The notes under the pieces were generated by a model. The model made no database searches and had not been told where the DNA came from. It saw only the letters and a program-made list of their open reading frames with translations. Source: Turritopsis dohrnii (lineage: Eukaryota; Cnidaria; Hydrozoa; Anthoathecata; Oceaniidae). Taken from it: a stretch of 64,000 nucleotides of DNA. The translations under genes and the position numbers were made by a program. Position 1 is the first letter of the stretch. The number at the start of each line of letters is the position of its first letter. Of the stretch, positions 46,001-58,438 are shown piece by piece. The DNA lies in contig BQMF02000175.1 in the NCBI GenBank assembly GCA_027922465.2, positions 434,001-498,000 on the forward strand. The letters run 5' to 3'.

Positions 46001-49000
46001 ACAGTCTCAATTTCTTCTTCTTCAAGATCACGAAATGTCATCTGTGAAGGAACACAGGGCGAAAGAGACTTCTGCGATGGAGAATCGAGATGTGCCGTTT
46101 GTTTACAGGTCTGGGGAAAGTATATATTACTTCTCCTGATCTAAAAAAAACAACATTTACCTGATTCAAAGTGAAAGCGATATACAGTTCATCGGCTGGT
46201 GTATGAAGGAGCCAGTGATGTCACTAAACCTTACATAATCCAAGAAAAATATCAAGAAATTCAAGAAAAAAAACTTTTTACAGAATCTGATTCGTTGACA
46301 TCACTGCCACTGATGATTGATGCGTCATTATACTGACAACAGAAGAGTTTTTGATAAACTTATACTTACCGTAGCACCAAGAAGCAAGGCTAGTCTTGGA
46401 TTTCGCGGACCTATAAACCTGGTAACTAAGTTGGTCCAACCCAGCGAAAATTTGAAGGTGATATCACCATGAAAGTCTGAACAGAGATTGGGAATGTCCA
46501 ACTCATAGCTCACATTGAAAGAAGTTCTATAAAAATATACATAATAACTATATTGTCAAACATTTTAGCTATTGAGTTAATTCATTTCCCTAATATAAGA
46601 ATTAGACTGCAAAGAGGGAACACATCGAATTGTGACGAGCTTGGTCACCAAAATGAAGTGTCCACTATGCGGAGAGACTTAGCATATATAAAATGCTCAG
46701 ATAACCTTATCAGTGAAAGAGAATCAAGGAGAAAGTAAGAAATAAAAATAATGTTAGCAATACAAATATTCATCAATAAAAGTTTGAACTTTCACCTGGG
46801 CGAAACAGCTATACTGGAACTGCAGGCATCTGCAGGAATCAACGCAAACACCTGATCTATAGAAGAATACAAAAGTTTAATGTCCATCAAATTTTTCATC
46901 AATTTTTAAGAGCAATCATTTCTTGCAATGAAGTCACTGAAAGTAATCTTCATTTTAGTCATCATTGTTTTGGATCAAGGGAATACTTCTAGAAATACTT
47001 CCAATCAAGTAAGCATCTTTTTTCAAGTATCATTACCTTGCATATCTGATTTATACTCTTCAATAGACTCCAACAATGGTGCTGAACATCTCGCTTTTAG
47101 ATTTTTACCAAGTCCCTTCTCTATGTAAGCATGAAGTTCCTTTGCATGAAGAAAGGTGATTTGTTGATTATTAAAACAGTTTCCTCTAGTGTCATGCGTA
47201 AGTAAAAAAAAGGTCTCAAGAATTAAAGGACTACAAGGGAGATGTTATATTTAACTTTTAACACTTCACAAGAACATGGTTTTGGCTGATACCACTTTTC
47301 ATTTGACTGTAAGTCATTCCACTTCAAATGCAATCTCTATAACAATCACAAACAACGTTCATTGTTACCTTTATATAGTTCCGTAGAAAACCTGAATGCG
47401 GATGGAAAGGGTAGTCAAATTCTCCGACAAGGTGACCAAGCCGCCGAATTTCTTCTGACATTGCCTTTGTAACCTAGAATATAAAAAATTAAACAAAATG
47501 AAGGGTCTTCACAAAAGTTGGATATCATTAGATTAGATAGACATTGGACATGAGAAATATACCTGGATCTCAACTTCTTCACTGATACCCAAAATTTTTG
47601 ATTTAATGTCTTCTGTAACTTCTTGTAATTTGGTTGACATGAAATCTAAAGTTTCCTGTTGATCATCTCGTTCCGCCTTGCACCATTGCCTGCAACACAG
47701 CATAATAACATTGTTTATTTTTAATTATTGATGCTCATAATCTCCCCCTGCTATACAATAATAATGATAGTATTTGTGAACTAAATCACTAAATCGTTCA
47801 TCATAATATTCTTCTCGTCACGGATTGGAGCAATGGAACTGTTATGCTTCAAAACATTATATATCATGGTCTTAAAAACCATTGAAATCTATATCAGCTA
47901 TCACAGTATTAAGCACACATCATTTCATCATCATTCTTAAATTCCATCCAAAGATTTCTCAATCTGCTCCATTTCTTTTATTTTCCTTGAGTATACAGTC
48001 AAACTTGAGTTAACGATCACTTCCTTTAAGCGTTAACGATCACTTCCTTTAAGCGTTAACAATCACTTCCTTTAAGCGTTAACGATCACTTTTGTAAGAA
48101 AGTAACTGCACATAACGACGACTACCTGTTTAATGCAACTGGCAATTACTATTTTACATTTTTCCAGTTTATAACCACCACTAGTAACCCGGGTAAAACT
48201 TCTTACCGAGTTGAACTTCGAAAACGATGTGTCAAATCCTGCATTCCTGTATGCAAAACTCCTTAACATCGCTTTCGATTAGGGATGCAATGCAATGATT
48301 CCCTGTGATTTATTAAAAAACTGCCAATGATACTGTAATAGATTTTTGTGTGATCTTACGTGACGAATCCTTATTCAAAACCACTGTTCCCAAATTTTAA
48401 CACAGAAGCAAAAGGTTTCGATTCACCTTTTTTAATTGGGTATGTAAGCCCATTGACTTGTACTTTACGTGATTCATAAGAGTGATAGATATTTGCAACT
48501 ATTCAAGCAACGATGGAGGATACTTTAAGAATAACATTACACGTTGAGAAACTTATCTGCTTGTGGAAGTCGAAACCTATAAATTGTGCCATCGTTACAC
48601 AGTTGTACTTTTTCTTCGTTTATTATCTATGATGCCCAGAAGGATCAAACTGTGTGCATGTCAGTAGACACTGCATGCTTCTCTTTTATTAAACAATCTT
48701 CAGATAACCTTAATCAGAATTTTCAGATATGAAAATATCCATAAAGTTAAGATTGCAATGACGTTGTGATTCATTCCACCATGTCACGGATTGTATGGTT
48801 TTCCAAGAAACTGCTAACACATGGGTGTTGGGTTAGTTCTCATAACTTAGACTATTCTGATAATTTAAAATCTTGCATTTTTCAGTGAAGCTGCAGCTTT
48901 GCAGCTTGCACTCACCTCCTTCATTTGACTTCATTTTGTTCTTATGATGTAGACGACATACCAAACATGTACACAATATAATGTATTGGGTCTTTCACAA

Positions 49001-52000
49001 GGTAACTCAGTTCTTTTCCTTGGTAATAAGATGTTATATATTATTATAATATAGATGTTACGTTATATATTACTCTGTTAAATGCAACGTGCAGTAATAG
49101 AAGAGCATGTAGAACAGTCAATGATATCACGAAATGTAAGGTTACCTGAAGAGTGCAAAGCAAGTATGGAGCACACAATGTTTATTGACATGTGTGGCAG
49201 TTTGACCCTTCTGGGCCATCATAATTATCCCATTGCTGCTTCTGTTGAAACAACAATGTTCTTTTTATCGAATTGTGCTTTCCATCCTTCGTTTGTTATT
49301 GCACACTTAAAATAGAATTTATATTCTACATTACCATAAAAACGCTTTACCTTTGAGAGACTGCCCTAGCCAAAACTTGATCCATAATTTGGCCCATTTG
49401 TTTTGATATGGAAGCACCAGTGGATGTGTGCCCATTGAATTTTGTAGTAATGGCAGATTTCGAAATACATTCCTAAAATAACAAACAGTTTGAGATAACA
49501 GTTTATACCAGTGATGACAATGTGTATATTTTGGTAAGTGACATCGAAAATAAAGCTTGGGTAGCAGTCCTCGTAGAAAATATTAAACAAATCTATAAAA
49601 CCATCATTTACTTTGAACTTCAACTCAAAATCTTCAAATTCTTGTCGTCGAGCAACCTTGCCACTTCTGTACTCTGAAAATTTGAATAAACGACATTGCA
49701 GAAAACCATAATCTTCTCGAAAATTAAGGAGGCTGCTTATTGTTTTATTATTTAAAGATGTGTTTTGAAATGCACTTATATCCCAGATTATTCCAGGTTT
49801 TTGTGGATTTTTAATTAAGAAGAAAACGTTTGTTAAACATAGAGCAGCTTCAAGTAAACTGGAGCTACAAATGTAATGAACAGTCTTTGATAAAATATTA
49901 CTGAACAACCAGGTGTCTGCTTTTGTTTCAACTGTTTATAAGAACTATGAAGGAGATACCAGACCCTCAAAAAACTTCAAAAACTCCTACCTGTCTCATT
50001 ATATAAAGAATTTTCATCGATTGATGGCTGCGGTAACGGAACATGTGACAATTTTTTTTGGCTGATTCTGTGTCTTAATGTCTGAAACAGTTAATAGGTC
50101 AAAGTAGATCACTACAGGTGTTTCATTAGTGCAGTCAGTGTCTAATCTTAGCAGTGGTCCGACTGTCTGAGACAGTCAAAAGTTGGTTCGGGCAACCAAA
50201 AATATTGAAAATCAGCATTGTGGTGGCCTGACTGGACATGTGAAAAAATAAATATACAAATTGTAAATATGATTTAAGAAATAGCATTACGAGAGATTTG
50301 AAGAAAAAAACAAGAACAAAAAAGTATAACTTTGTAAGTTTAGCAAAGTGTTTTTATCTCTTTTGAGCAACTATTTTTATTACGTATTATAGATAAATAC
50401 TACGACACTCCACCATGTCTTAATAACCAATGATAAACTTTGATTTGATGTCCCTTATTATCAACTTTTTTCCATGTTTCCATTTTTTCCGCTTGTATTT
50501 GGTTGTACAAATTTCCAAATTCAGAGTTTGCAAACTCATTGTGCACAAACCAACACCAAACATTATTTAGCTATGAATGAAGCGTCAAGACAGCATTTGA
50601 AATATTGGTTTATTAATACACCCAGATAAAATCAAACAAGAGGCCAGGAGGCCTGAAGGTCAGCGCTTTCGCCAAAGTTGAAAAATGCTTGACTGTGAAG
50701 CAAAAAGGAAAAATCACATTTTTGTTCCAGGAAGGTCAAAATAGGAATTCATGAATGATAAATGAAGTAATAGTGAAGTAATAGTGTTAATAAGACATTA
50801 AATGTTAAAACCAAACAGGTCTTGTCTCAAAATTGTGTCCATATTAATTCAATAAAATGTTTTAATGTTTATGTGTTTTTGAAATGTTTTCTTTAAAGAT
50901 ACAAAACATATCAAACACTTATCAATGTTTCATTTGACTTTGTGTACAGTTTTATCTATGTTATCTAAGGACATCTTTACAAATGAAACAAATACAATTG
51001 TCTTTGAAGTGAATTCAATAAAATGGATTGTGAATGAATACACGTTTGCATTGAAATCAGAAGAAGTTACCAATTAAAAAAGCTTAGAGTATACTTCACA
51101 AAACTTCATGCAGATCTTTATTCTAATGATTACAAAGAGTTAAAAAGCAAACTTCTCACATACATTACAAAGATGAATTTTGCAAAGGAATGACTAAAAA
51201 TAACTGATGATATTTAAAAAATACCATGTGCTTGTATGAGTGGTAATGCACCATATTTGTCGCTGAAAATAAAAAAAAGCATGCAAAACAACTACCGATT
51301 AATTAAGAGCCACTTTTTGTAAGAGGCTGACACCAGTGATAGTGACCACCTCAAAATTATCTTATTTCGAGATATTTTCTTGTCTATGTTGTGAATGATA
51401 ACTGTGCCAAATATTTTGCTCTAAACTCGTCTTGGCTCTGAGTTACGGCTTCATGAAATGGGAGCAACAGGACCAGTAAATCATGAAAACCAAATTTGGG
51501 CAGTTTTGGAAGGTCATTATTTTTAAAACGTACAAGTACAAAATTTTTGCAATGAATATTACTTCAAAATCAAATGGGGAACAAGAATATATGACAAAAC
51601 GATGTACCAAAATTGTCAGCCTCAAACAAAAAATATATAAGTGACAAAATTAAAGAAAAAAAAATGACAAGACTATAAGTAAGTGAAGAGACATACAGAC
51701 ACATAGGTAATTTATTTAATAGACAATATTCATTCTATAAAGTGATGTATGTAGAGTTTACGAACATGTTTATTTCGCTCTTTTGCTTTAATTACAACAT
51801 TACATTACAAACAACACAGAATATCATTGTTAGAGTCATTTTAGATTATGTGTACCACACACTACTTACCGAAAAGTAGCCGGACCTAAGCCGGACCTTA
51901 GCCGTACTTAAGAAAACCAACGATTTAAGCTGCTGTGTATGACAAAAGTAATTCAATCAAGTTCAAAACAGTTAGAGAAGTGATGTAACAATAATAAATT

Positions 52001-55000
52001 AGCATTACTTTGTATTCCAAGTTCAAATTCTAATTAAATCAATAAGTAGTATGTTACGCGATAAATGTTTACCTACGTTTTATAAACTTCAAGATGTTGT
52101 CTGATTATTTTTGATGACTATAATACTATAGATAGATTTCTACAACTACACATTTTATTTTTGTGTGCATAATAATTATTTAATTTTTATTTATAGTGAC
52201 ATTTAAAACTTGCCTATATTGACGGACACATTTGTATGAATACATGAAAAATAACATACACATATCTGATAATACACAGGTCCTTTTTGGAGAGGCAGCA
52301 GCAGAGCTCTCTCTATCTCCAGGTCTGACTAATGTGGCACAAAACACAAAATCAGTGCTCGCTAACTCAACAGTATTATAATAACAGATTCAATGATGAT
52401 ATACGATGATATTACAAATTCCTTTACTTCTCTGGTGAAAAATAACCCTTCCCTTCAGCTTCTATCTCCAAAAAACGATACCTGTGTAATGGGCAAACTG
52501 TAAGACTCGTGTTTTAATTTGAGGCTGCACTCACCCTGATAAAATAGCTGTAATTATAAATTATCTGAAAAATCTGAATTAAGCCACGATTAGCAAATAG
52601 CCTCTATTCCACCCTTATTTTTAAGGGGTATCAACTTTCTATGAGGAATCCAGGCTAGAACTGTGGACAAAACTCTGGGACGGAAGTACGGACACACGCT
52701 AATGAAAGATCAGCTGCTTTCCGCGCTGACCAATAAAAAAAGATTAGACACTGCCAGTGGAACCTCTAATAATGATCATACCCTCCCAGATCTGTGATCA
52801 GTGGAGAAAGTACCTACCAACGTTATACTCTCATTCAAAAACCTCCACATGACAGTAACCTTTAAAACTTTAAATTTGGCCTCTGAAAGTGGCCATTATT
52901 AGAGGAATTGGAAAAGCAATATTTTTACCTCAAGAGCTGAAACAAAAAATATTCGATCATTAGCTTCTGTTTGTGAAACACATTTTAATTCGTCCACTAA
53001 AAATTCCGTAGTTCTTTCTAAATGTTGTTGTTTAACCTTAAAAAAAAGATGAAAAAAATATAAATAAAAACAAAAAATTTACATAAGAATTTCACACATG
53101 AAAAATCATAGGAGGTGAACATTTCTCTTCTTCTGACTTAAGTATTCGCCCACAATAGTTACTTTCTATAAAGAAATATTCAATTCAAAACATTCAGTCT
53201 TTGTAAAACAACTTCTCAATCATTTCCAACCTTCTTAATTCAAAGCCTGATGTGGTTGTAACTTGATTGATTAAAAAAGATTTAATTTGTCTACTCCATA
53301 TTTTCCACTACATCACACCTCACTATTCTATAATAGTACAAAAAAGTATAATATATACATCATTTCAATCAAAATGTTTGTTTAACTTACCAATTTGATA
53401 GTTTCAGGATCACCGTCAGCAGATGCATCCCATCTATTATTCAAAATGAAGATATTTGGTTTGGATAATTTTGAATTCACCTTGTGAAAAAAACTCTTTT
53501 CCTAAACAAAGAAGCAACATCTATCAAATATATTAATTGACCATCAGAATTGTTAGATAATAAAGGACACTCACTGTGTGGTTTATGGTGGATTCTGAAT
53601 TCACAACAAGGACGAAAACATCTGCATCTAAACAGTGTTTATCAATCCAGCTGTCCAAATCAGGACTTACATCAATACCAGGACTGTATCACAAAAGATG
53701 AAAGCACAAAGATTGGTTAGCTAAATTAATTGTTCACCAAAAAAAGTTAAAAACCTATCATCAGAACATAACAGATTTTTCAGATCCAAAATGTTGTTTT
53801 TCTCAGGATTCTAACACACTAACTATTTTAAGAGCTATTGCTATTGTAAGATGCAAGTCTATGGTTTTATATCTTTCTAGCAACAATTCTGGGAAAGGAA
53901 GAGGCAACAGTAGAGGCAACAACGATAAACAGAGCTTATTGGTACTTTTAGACAATCAATTCTTTTAAAGTCAATTATGTATACAGCTAAATCATAAATT
54001 AAATAGACTACCTATCCACAAATACGACATCGTCTTTAAGTAGCGGACATCTTGAAGTTGGCCAATAAACCTTCAGCAGACTGCTACTATCCAATTTTTC
54101 GTTGTGAAGAGCATGTGCAAGTTGTTGTAAGGACTAGAAAGAGATTTCGATTAAAGCAATACACAGTCTTGCTTTTGTTAGTTATTGGTTTGGTATGAAT
54201 GTTTTACACTGATACCTCAACGCTTTTTCGTTCCATGCTACCAGAAGATGTATCTTCCATATACGCTTCATTGCCATTCCCTCCTAACACACTTACAAAA
54301 CAATTTGTAGTGTGTCCAATACCAGCAGGCAGGATTTTTTCAGATAGCATGGCATTCACAACCGTACTTTTCCCATTACTAGTTCTTCCAAAAAAGACTA
54401 CTTTCATATTGTCTCTTTTCAATACTTCATTGATACTTACAGCTTGATCGATGAAACTGTTTACCTGATGATGAAAGTGAGATATTAAGATTAAATAAAA
54501 AACAAAAGCTATATCCTTCAATTAATCAACCTAATTATACAAGTTTGGTAATTAAGTTTTAACTTCATGCTTATTTCATTAACCGGTACAGCCTTTTCAG
54601 TTCCTTAAGGTACTGTTATCAATGATAACGAAGGAGGTCCTAGAGCATTTAAAGTCCCCATTTGGGCTACAAAAGATGTATTGACAGGAACCACTCAACT
54701 AGACAACCATCCTAGACATCATTCCTACTCTCTTGCTGAGTGCTAAGCAGAGAGGAGTGATTTACATTTTTTAGTTGCTGGTATGACTCAGACCATGACT
54801 TTTTCAACAGGAAGGGAGCACTCCACCACAAGGCTACCAGTCAGTGAGTTTTAAGAAGTAAAAAATCTAATTTATTGCAATTGCAATCAAAATTTAATCA
54901 ATTTTTGTTTACAACTGACTCTTTAGCGTGGGCCGAAAATTTTATTTTATTTTTACTTACAGCCCAGGTGGATATTTATTTTAATATCAATTTGATCACC

Positions 55001-55571
55001 TACAACATATTCCAGCATTCTGTTTACAATCTGTTTTTAGCAATGTTAGGGCAGGCTGGAATTTCAACCTATCCTTGAGTTCTAAACACATAAAGAAATG
55101 AAACTGCTGATATTCAGCATTTTCAATTATAAAGGAGCTACTACCTATCTTTAATTTTTATTATTATGATAATCACTTTTTATATTGTATAGGATTGGTA
55201 CTTGGATATTTATAATATTGCTATTGACAAAATTGCAATAAAGAGGACTTTTGTTGAAATAGTGTATATGAAATGCACTCGTTTGCAGTGATCTTTCATC
55301 AAATTTTCCCATCGTAATAGTAGAGACAAAGGGGACCTACATTGTGTAAAACTTTTGTAATTTCTGACTCTGTTTTATCGAGTATGTCACAATCCAGAAG
55401 AAATGTTTGTGATTCGTGTAGATATTTGAAGATTTCATCGAATGTTTGGCTGATTCGTTTCTTGGCACGTACAAAACGATGTAATGGTGAATTGATTGAT
55501 CCCTCATTAGTTGCACCAACAGGACTTTTTTCTGCATTGGAAACAGCTCGTTTGAATATTTTATTCTGCAT
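43076..55571 (-). CDS. MFN: Mitofusin (outer mitochondrial membrane fusion GTPase)
   Basis: Dynamin-superfamily GTPase that tethers and fuses outer mitochondrial membranes. Eighteen coding exons on the minus strand: 55571-55341, 54464-54216, 54133-54012, 53683-53575, 53501-53391, 53036-52929, 50081-49991, 49673-49612, 49472-49351, 47689-47563, 47473-47369, 47139-47037, 46856-46796, 46526-46370, 46041-45847, 45651-45532, 45199-45123, 43214-43076. All junctions are GT-AG and phases match; total 2289 nt, 762 aa, the normal family length. GTPase motifs: G1 GRTSNGKST (103-111), G2 GHTTNCF, G3 DSPG (200-203), G4 NRWD (259-262). Helical bundle/HR1 follows. [19 protein letters not shown] is the strongly conserved segment before the membrane. 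Two close hydrophobic spans lie at about 627-675 ([32 protein letters not shown]), then HR2 coiled coil to the end ([26 protein letters not shown]). Only the short linker after the GTPase domain is poorly conserved. Confidence 0.96.
43666..44413. mobile_element. TIR element with CCTTATCGGCCCTTATTCCG ends in mitofusin intron 17
   Basis: The first 28 bases at 43666 and their exact complement ending at 44413 form the terminal repeats; TA lies on both sides (43664-43665 and 44414-44415). Subterminal GGCCCTAAGTGGCGTTA and GGCGGAATAAGGGCCGGC blocks recur in both ends. Termini are GC-rich whereas the core is AT-rich. A 76-codon acidic frame (44037-44267) lies inside. Superfamily not assigned. Confidence 0.85.
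44037..44267 (+). CDS. Acidic open frame inside the TIR element
   Basis: ATG at 44037 to stop at 44265. The 76-residue product ends in a strongly acidic run ([17 protein letters not shown]). It could be the C-terminal remnant of a transposon protein, many of which have acidic tails. No catalytic motif is visible and the call is weak. Confidence 0.25.
   Translation: MIPIMMHFAHENENISSRMKTLMGTQLKKMEEKFDFDAVFEEEGVANEVEDAHIEVESDNEEEEENKNEKETIVID
44516..44962. repeat. CACTGCGA/TTCGCAGT palindromic repeats, two copies
   Basis: A diverged full copy at 44516-44621 (TCACTGCGAAGGAGTACGTG ... TTCATCGCAGTGACGATTGT, then GCCCACTG) and a right-half copy at 44895-44962 (GTACTCCTTCACAGAG, CAACAAATTTGCCCACTGGG). 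An A/T-rich tract with AAAATAAAATAAAATAAAA lies between at about 44760-44800. Confidence 0.6.
45690..45765. repeat. CACTGCGA/TTCGCAGT family half copy
   Basis: TTGTTGAAAAACCTCTGCGA followed by AGGAGCTCATTG in mitofusin intron 15 resembles one arm of the repeat; short and diverged. Confidence 0.4.
48009..48092. repeat. 23-bp tandem repeat in mitofusin intron 9
   Basis: Unit GTTAACGATCACTTCCTTTA plus AGC repeats about 3.7 times with one substitution (AACAATCAC). No coding or splice-site role seen. Confidence 0.85.
55261..55316. repeat. CACTGCGA/TTCGCAGT family half copy near mitofusin exon 1
   Basis: ATGAAATGCACTCGTTTGCA, GTGATCTTTCATCAAATTTT and CCCATCG match the right arm of the family. It sits in intron 1, 25 bp from the donor of the first coding exon. 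Confidence 0.5.
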
Positions 55572-57300
55572 TTCTACTGGATGGAATGATGACTACCTAG
55601 AAAATTTTAAGAAAATTTAATTTTTTAATGTAATTTCTCTTTGTGTAAGGATGTATAATAGCAGGGTGTTAGCTAGGGTCCTACAGGTGCCGTTAGAAGG
55701 CTCTTTCCCAATCCAAAAAACTAATAGATTTCCCAATGTTCAATTCAATCGAGTCCAACAATAAATTTATCAAAAGTTAGTGAATAAGCTTGCTGTTAAA
55801 ATAATGATTTGATTCTGTTTTGAAACATCAGCTTAAACTCATCACTAACATGCGTTTCCGTTTCGTTATAAAAATTTCATTGTAGTTATAGTCTAACGGC
55901 CTCAATTGAGAATTTCTAGCTAACGCCCTGAATACCGTCACATTGTAACAGAGAATCTTCATTCTAATGTTAACTTACCATTAAAAAATATTATTGTTGG
56001 TAATTTTTTTATATTCTTTACAGATGTAGTTTACTTCCATAACTAAAAAAATTGCAGGTTTATAGAACAGTATGGGAATACACCACGAGTCTCTTTTACT
56101 TACAAATATTTATTATTATTATTATTAGGTATTGTTTTATGTGGCTGGCTATTGCATCTGTTTTCCAGAAAGAGCCACTCTCCTGGATGGCCTCCTGCAA
56201 CACCCGATGTATCATCTACCTTTTTCCATTACCCAGCACTGTGATACATTCACTCATGCATGTTGAAGTGTCACCTTGGGGAAATGAACCCTGATCTATG
56301 GCATGAATTTGATTGACAACCACTACACTATGGCGTCACAATTCGGTAATGTAAACCTAATTTTAAAAGACATACAATTTATTGAGCTAATTTGCCGAGG
56401 TATATACAGTGTTCAAATTAACTACAGGATATGTAGTGAGTTGCTGGAATTAAATACAGAAACTATCTTATGTAATTGGTTTTATTTTCCATCCACCACA
56501 GTTAAAAAATTTATACTTCAAATTTTGTTTTACCGTATTTTAGGAATTTAGCGCCCTAGAAAATCAATGTAAGTGAAATTAACAAAAAATTCTTCTTCGA
56601 AAAAAAATGGAATTAAATAAAAACTAAAAATGGTTGCTATCGTCACAGTAATAAGAATTTTGTTTATTTGTTTACATCATAGATTCCACATTTCATTTAT
56701 TAGACTGTCTAAAAGATTTTGATAACAAGATATAAATAAAATAACAAAAATAATAAAGTATATAACAGTATTTCGTTAGAATATGAAAAGCAGGATTTAC
56801 CTACTAATTACGTTTCATTTTATTCAACATCTATGTATGTTTACATTTTTCATATTCTCAAGCACCATTTTCGGAGTTGGAATATAACCGGGGATAGATA
56901 TCTAATTGCTATTTTGCCAAATAAAAATAAAAAGTTTCTGAAAAACATTTTTTTAAGTAATAAAATTGTCTACACTTTCGTTGCTTCAAAAGATGTTGTT
57001 GTTGTTATCGCGACTTCAGCATTATTTTGACAATTTAATACATATAATACAGGTAGCACGTGTTAGTGTTTAATAATGAACTGATAGATGGTTCTCATTC
57101 AGTAAGCGATAAAAGAAACAACAGTTTGCTCTAAAGTTTCCACAAATAGAAACCCTCTGCATGGGGGAAAATGTTCATTTTTGTTTTAAACCTTCTTAAC
57201 AAACATTTCCAGTCCTCTGAATTTAGGTTAGCACTCTCCAAAAGCTGACCTGAAATTGCTGACCATCTGGCTTTATTTTATTTTTTCTTTATTTATTTGG
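55572..57300. other. Upstream flank of mitofusin, no gene
   Basis: Probable promoter and 5' UTR side of mitofusin (minus strand), with no identifiable control element. A repeat at about 56140-56300 (GGCTATTGCATCTG, TTTTCCAGAAAGAGCCACTC) resembles 57325-57390. The rest is AT-rich. Confidence 0.35.
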
Positions 57301-57592
57301 TTACATGGCTAGCCTCACTCAGTTGCTATTGCATCTGCTTTCCAGGAGGGGCCACAGCTTAGGTTGGAGGCTGCATTTGGCTGCATTTCCCTCTCACTAG
57401 GTATGTACCCTTAATTAAATTGATCGAAACATTTTTAGTAATCTTCTGGTAACTAAAAAAAGGAGGTACTGCAACTAGCTCAATTCCCTGATGTATTTCG
57501 GGGAAAATGAAGGCTAGTCGGGGAAATTAACGCCATGATGAACATCCGGACTATGTAGCCCCACTCCTTGTAGTGGTTTCAGCCTTGAGTGG
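57301..57592 (+). mobile_element. SINE-related dispersed repeat and headless SINE body
   Basis: 57301-57395 shares TTTCCAGGAGGGGCCACAGC-type sequence with 12575-12612 and about 56165. 57462-57592 matches the body of the SINE at 21148-21382 (GGAGGTACTGCAACTAGCTC, GATGAACATCCGGACTATGT, CACTCCTTGTAGTGG) but lacks the tRNA-like head with A and B boxes. Confidence 0.65.
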
Positions 57593-57593
57593 G

Positions 57594-58299
57594 CACACCA
57601 TACTTATTGTAAAATTGGCGATAGACGGGCTGCATGTTGTTACTATTACAATTACCATATTTAACCTCGTTACCAGGGCTTCTTGTCTTTTTGATATATG
57701 GATGCCGTTTCATACTCCATATATGTCATATGCAATGACGCAATAAATTCGTGTAATCCCGATGAAATGATGAAACGCTTGTGTGGAAAAAAATAAGATG
57801 GATCAATTTCTAAGTGACATCTGTATCGAAATGGAAAAGGAAATTATATCCTAAACTAAGAGAAGCACGAGAAAGAAAGTTGGACAACAGGAATTTTATT
57901 ATATTCAATTTACAAGTTTTCAGTCGTGTAAACTAGCTATAAATTTTGAGTTTTCAAAATTTACTTACACTCTTTAATAAAAATGAAACTGGCAGTAGTA
58001 ATTGTAGATCACACGTTTTCTGTTTTGGCGCTCTATAAAACAATATTTTTTTGCAAACAGCACTAATTCAAGTCACCCCCGCCCAATAAATTTCAGTAGG
58101 TGTATATACTTTTGTGAAACAATAACTTGTGAGATGATATGCATCAATTATATAGTTTGAACACTTCGTTATCTGAAAGACAAAAGACGAATAGACCTTT
58201 TTTCAAAATTTCACAGTAATTACTTTCTTAGGTTAAAAGTTTTGAGCAAATCTTTTCAAAAAACGGCGAATTTGTTTCAAGTCATCCTTGTTTTACGGT
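57594..58299. mobile_element. Truncated copy of the CCGTAAAACGGGG element
   Basis: Matches 10742-11607 with internal deletions: GGGCACACCATACTTATTGT, CGATAGACGGGCTGCATGTT, ATGGATCAATTTCTAAGTGA, TTCAAGTCACCCCCGCCCAA and a degenerate right end GTTTTACGGTA at 58289-58299. The left terminus and the nested MITE are absent. The 44-codon frame is broken. Confidence 0.75.
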
Positions 58300-58438
58300 A
58301 TTAAGAGGGGTATGGAAAGTGCAATAATGCAATAAAGCCTTAATGCAAAATAAACAAGACAGAGTTATATTGTTTGGTGCCTTATGTTTTGAATAAGCGA
58401 CTGTACCCATTCTGTTTTTTAGCAGCTAGCCTAGATAT

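Noticed and set aside
49366..49908. 180-codon minus-strand frame taken as one exon
   Set aside because: Only 49612-49673 and 49351-49472 match mitofusin; the rest is readable intron, and the donor GTAAAT and two acceptors fit the split.
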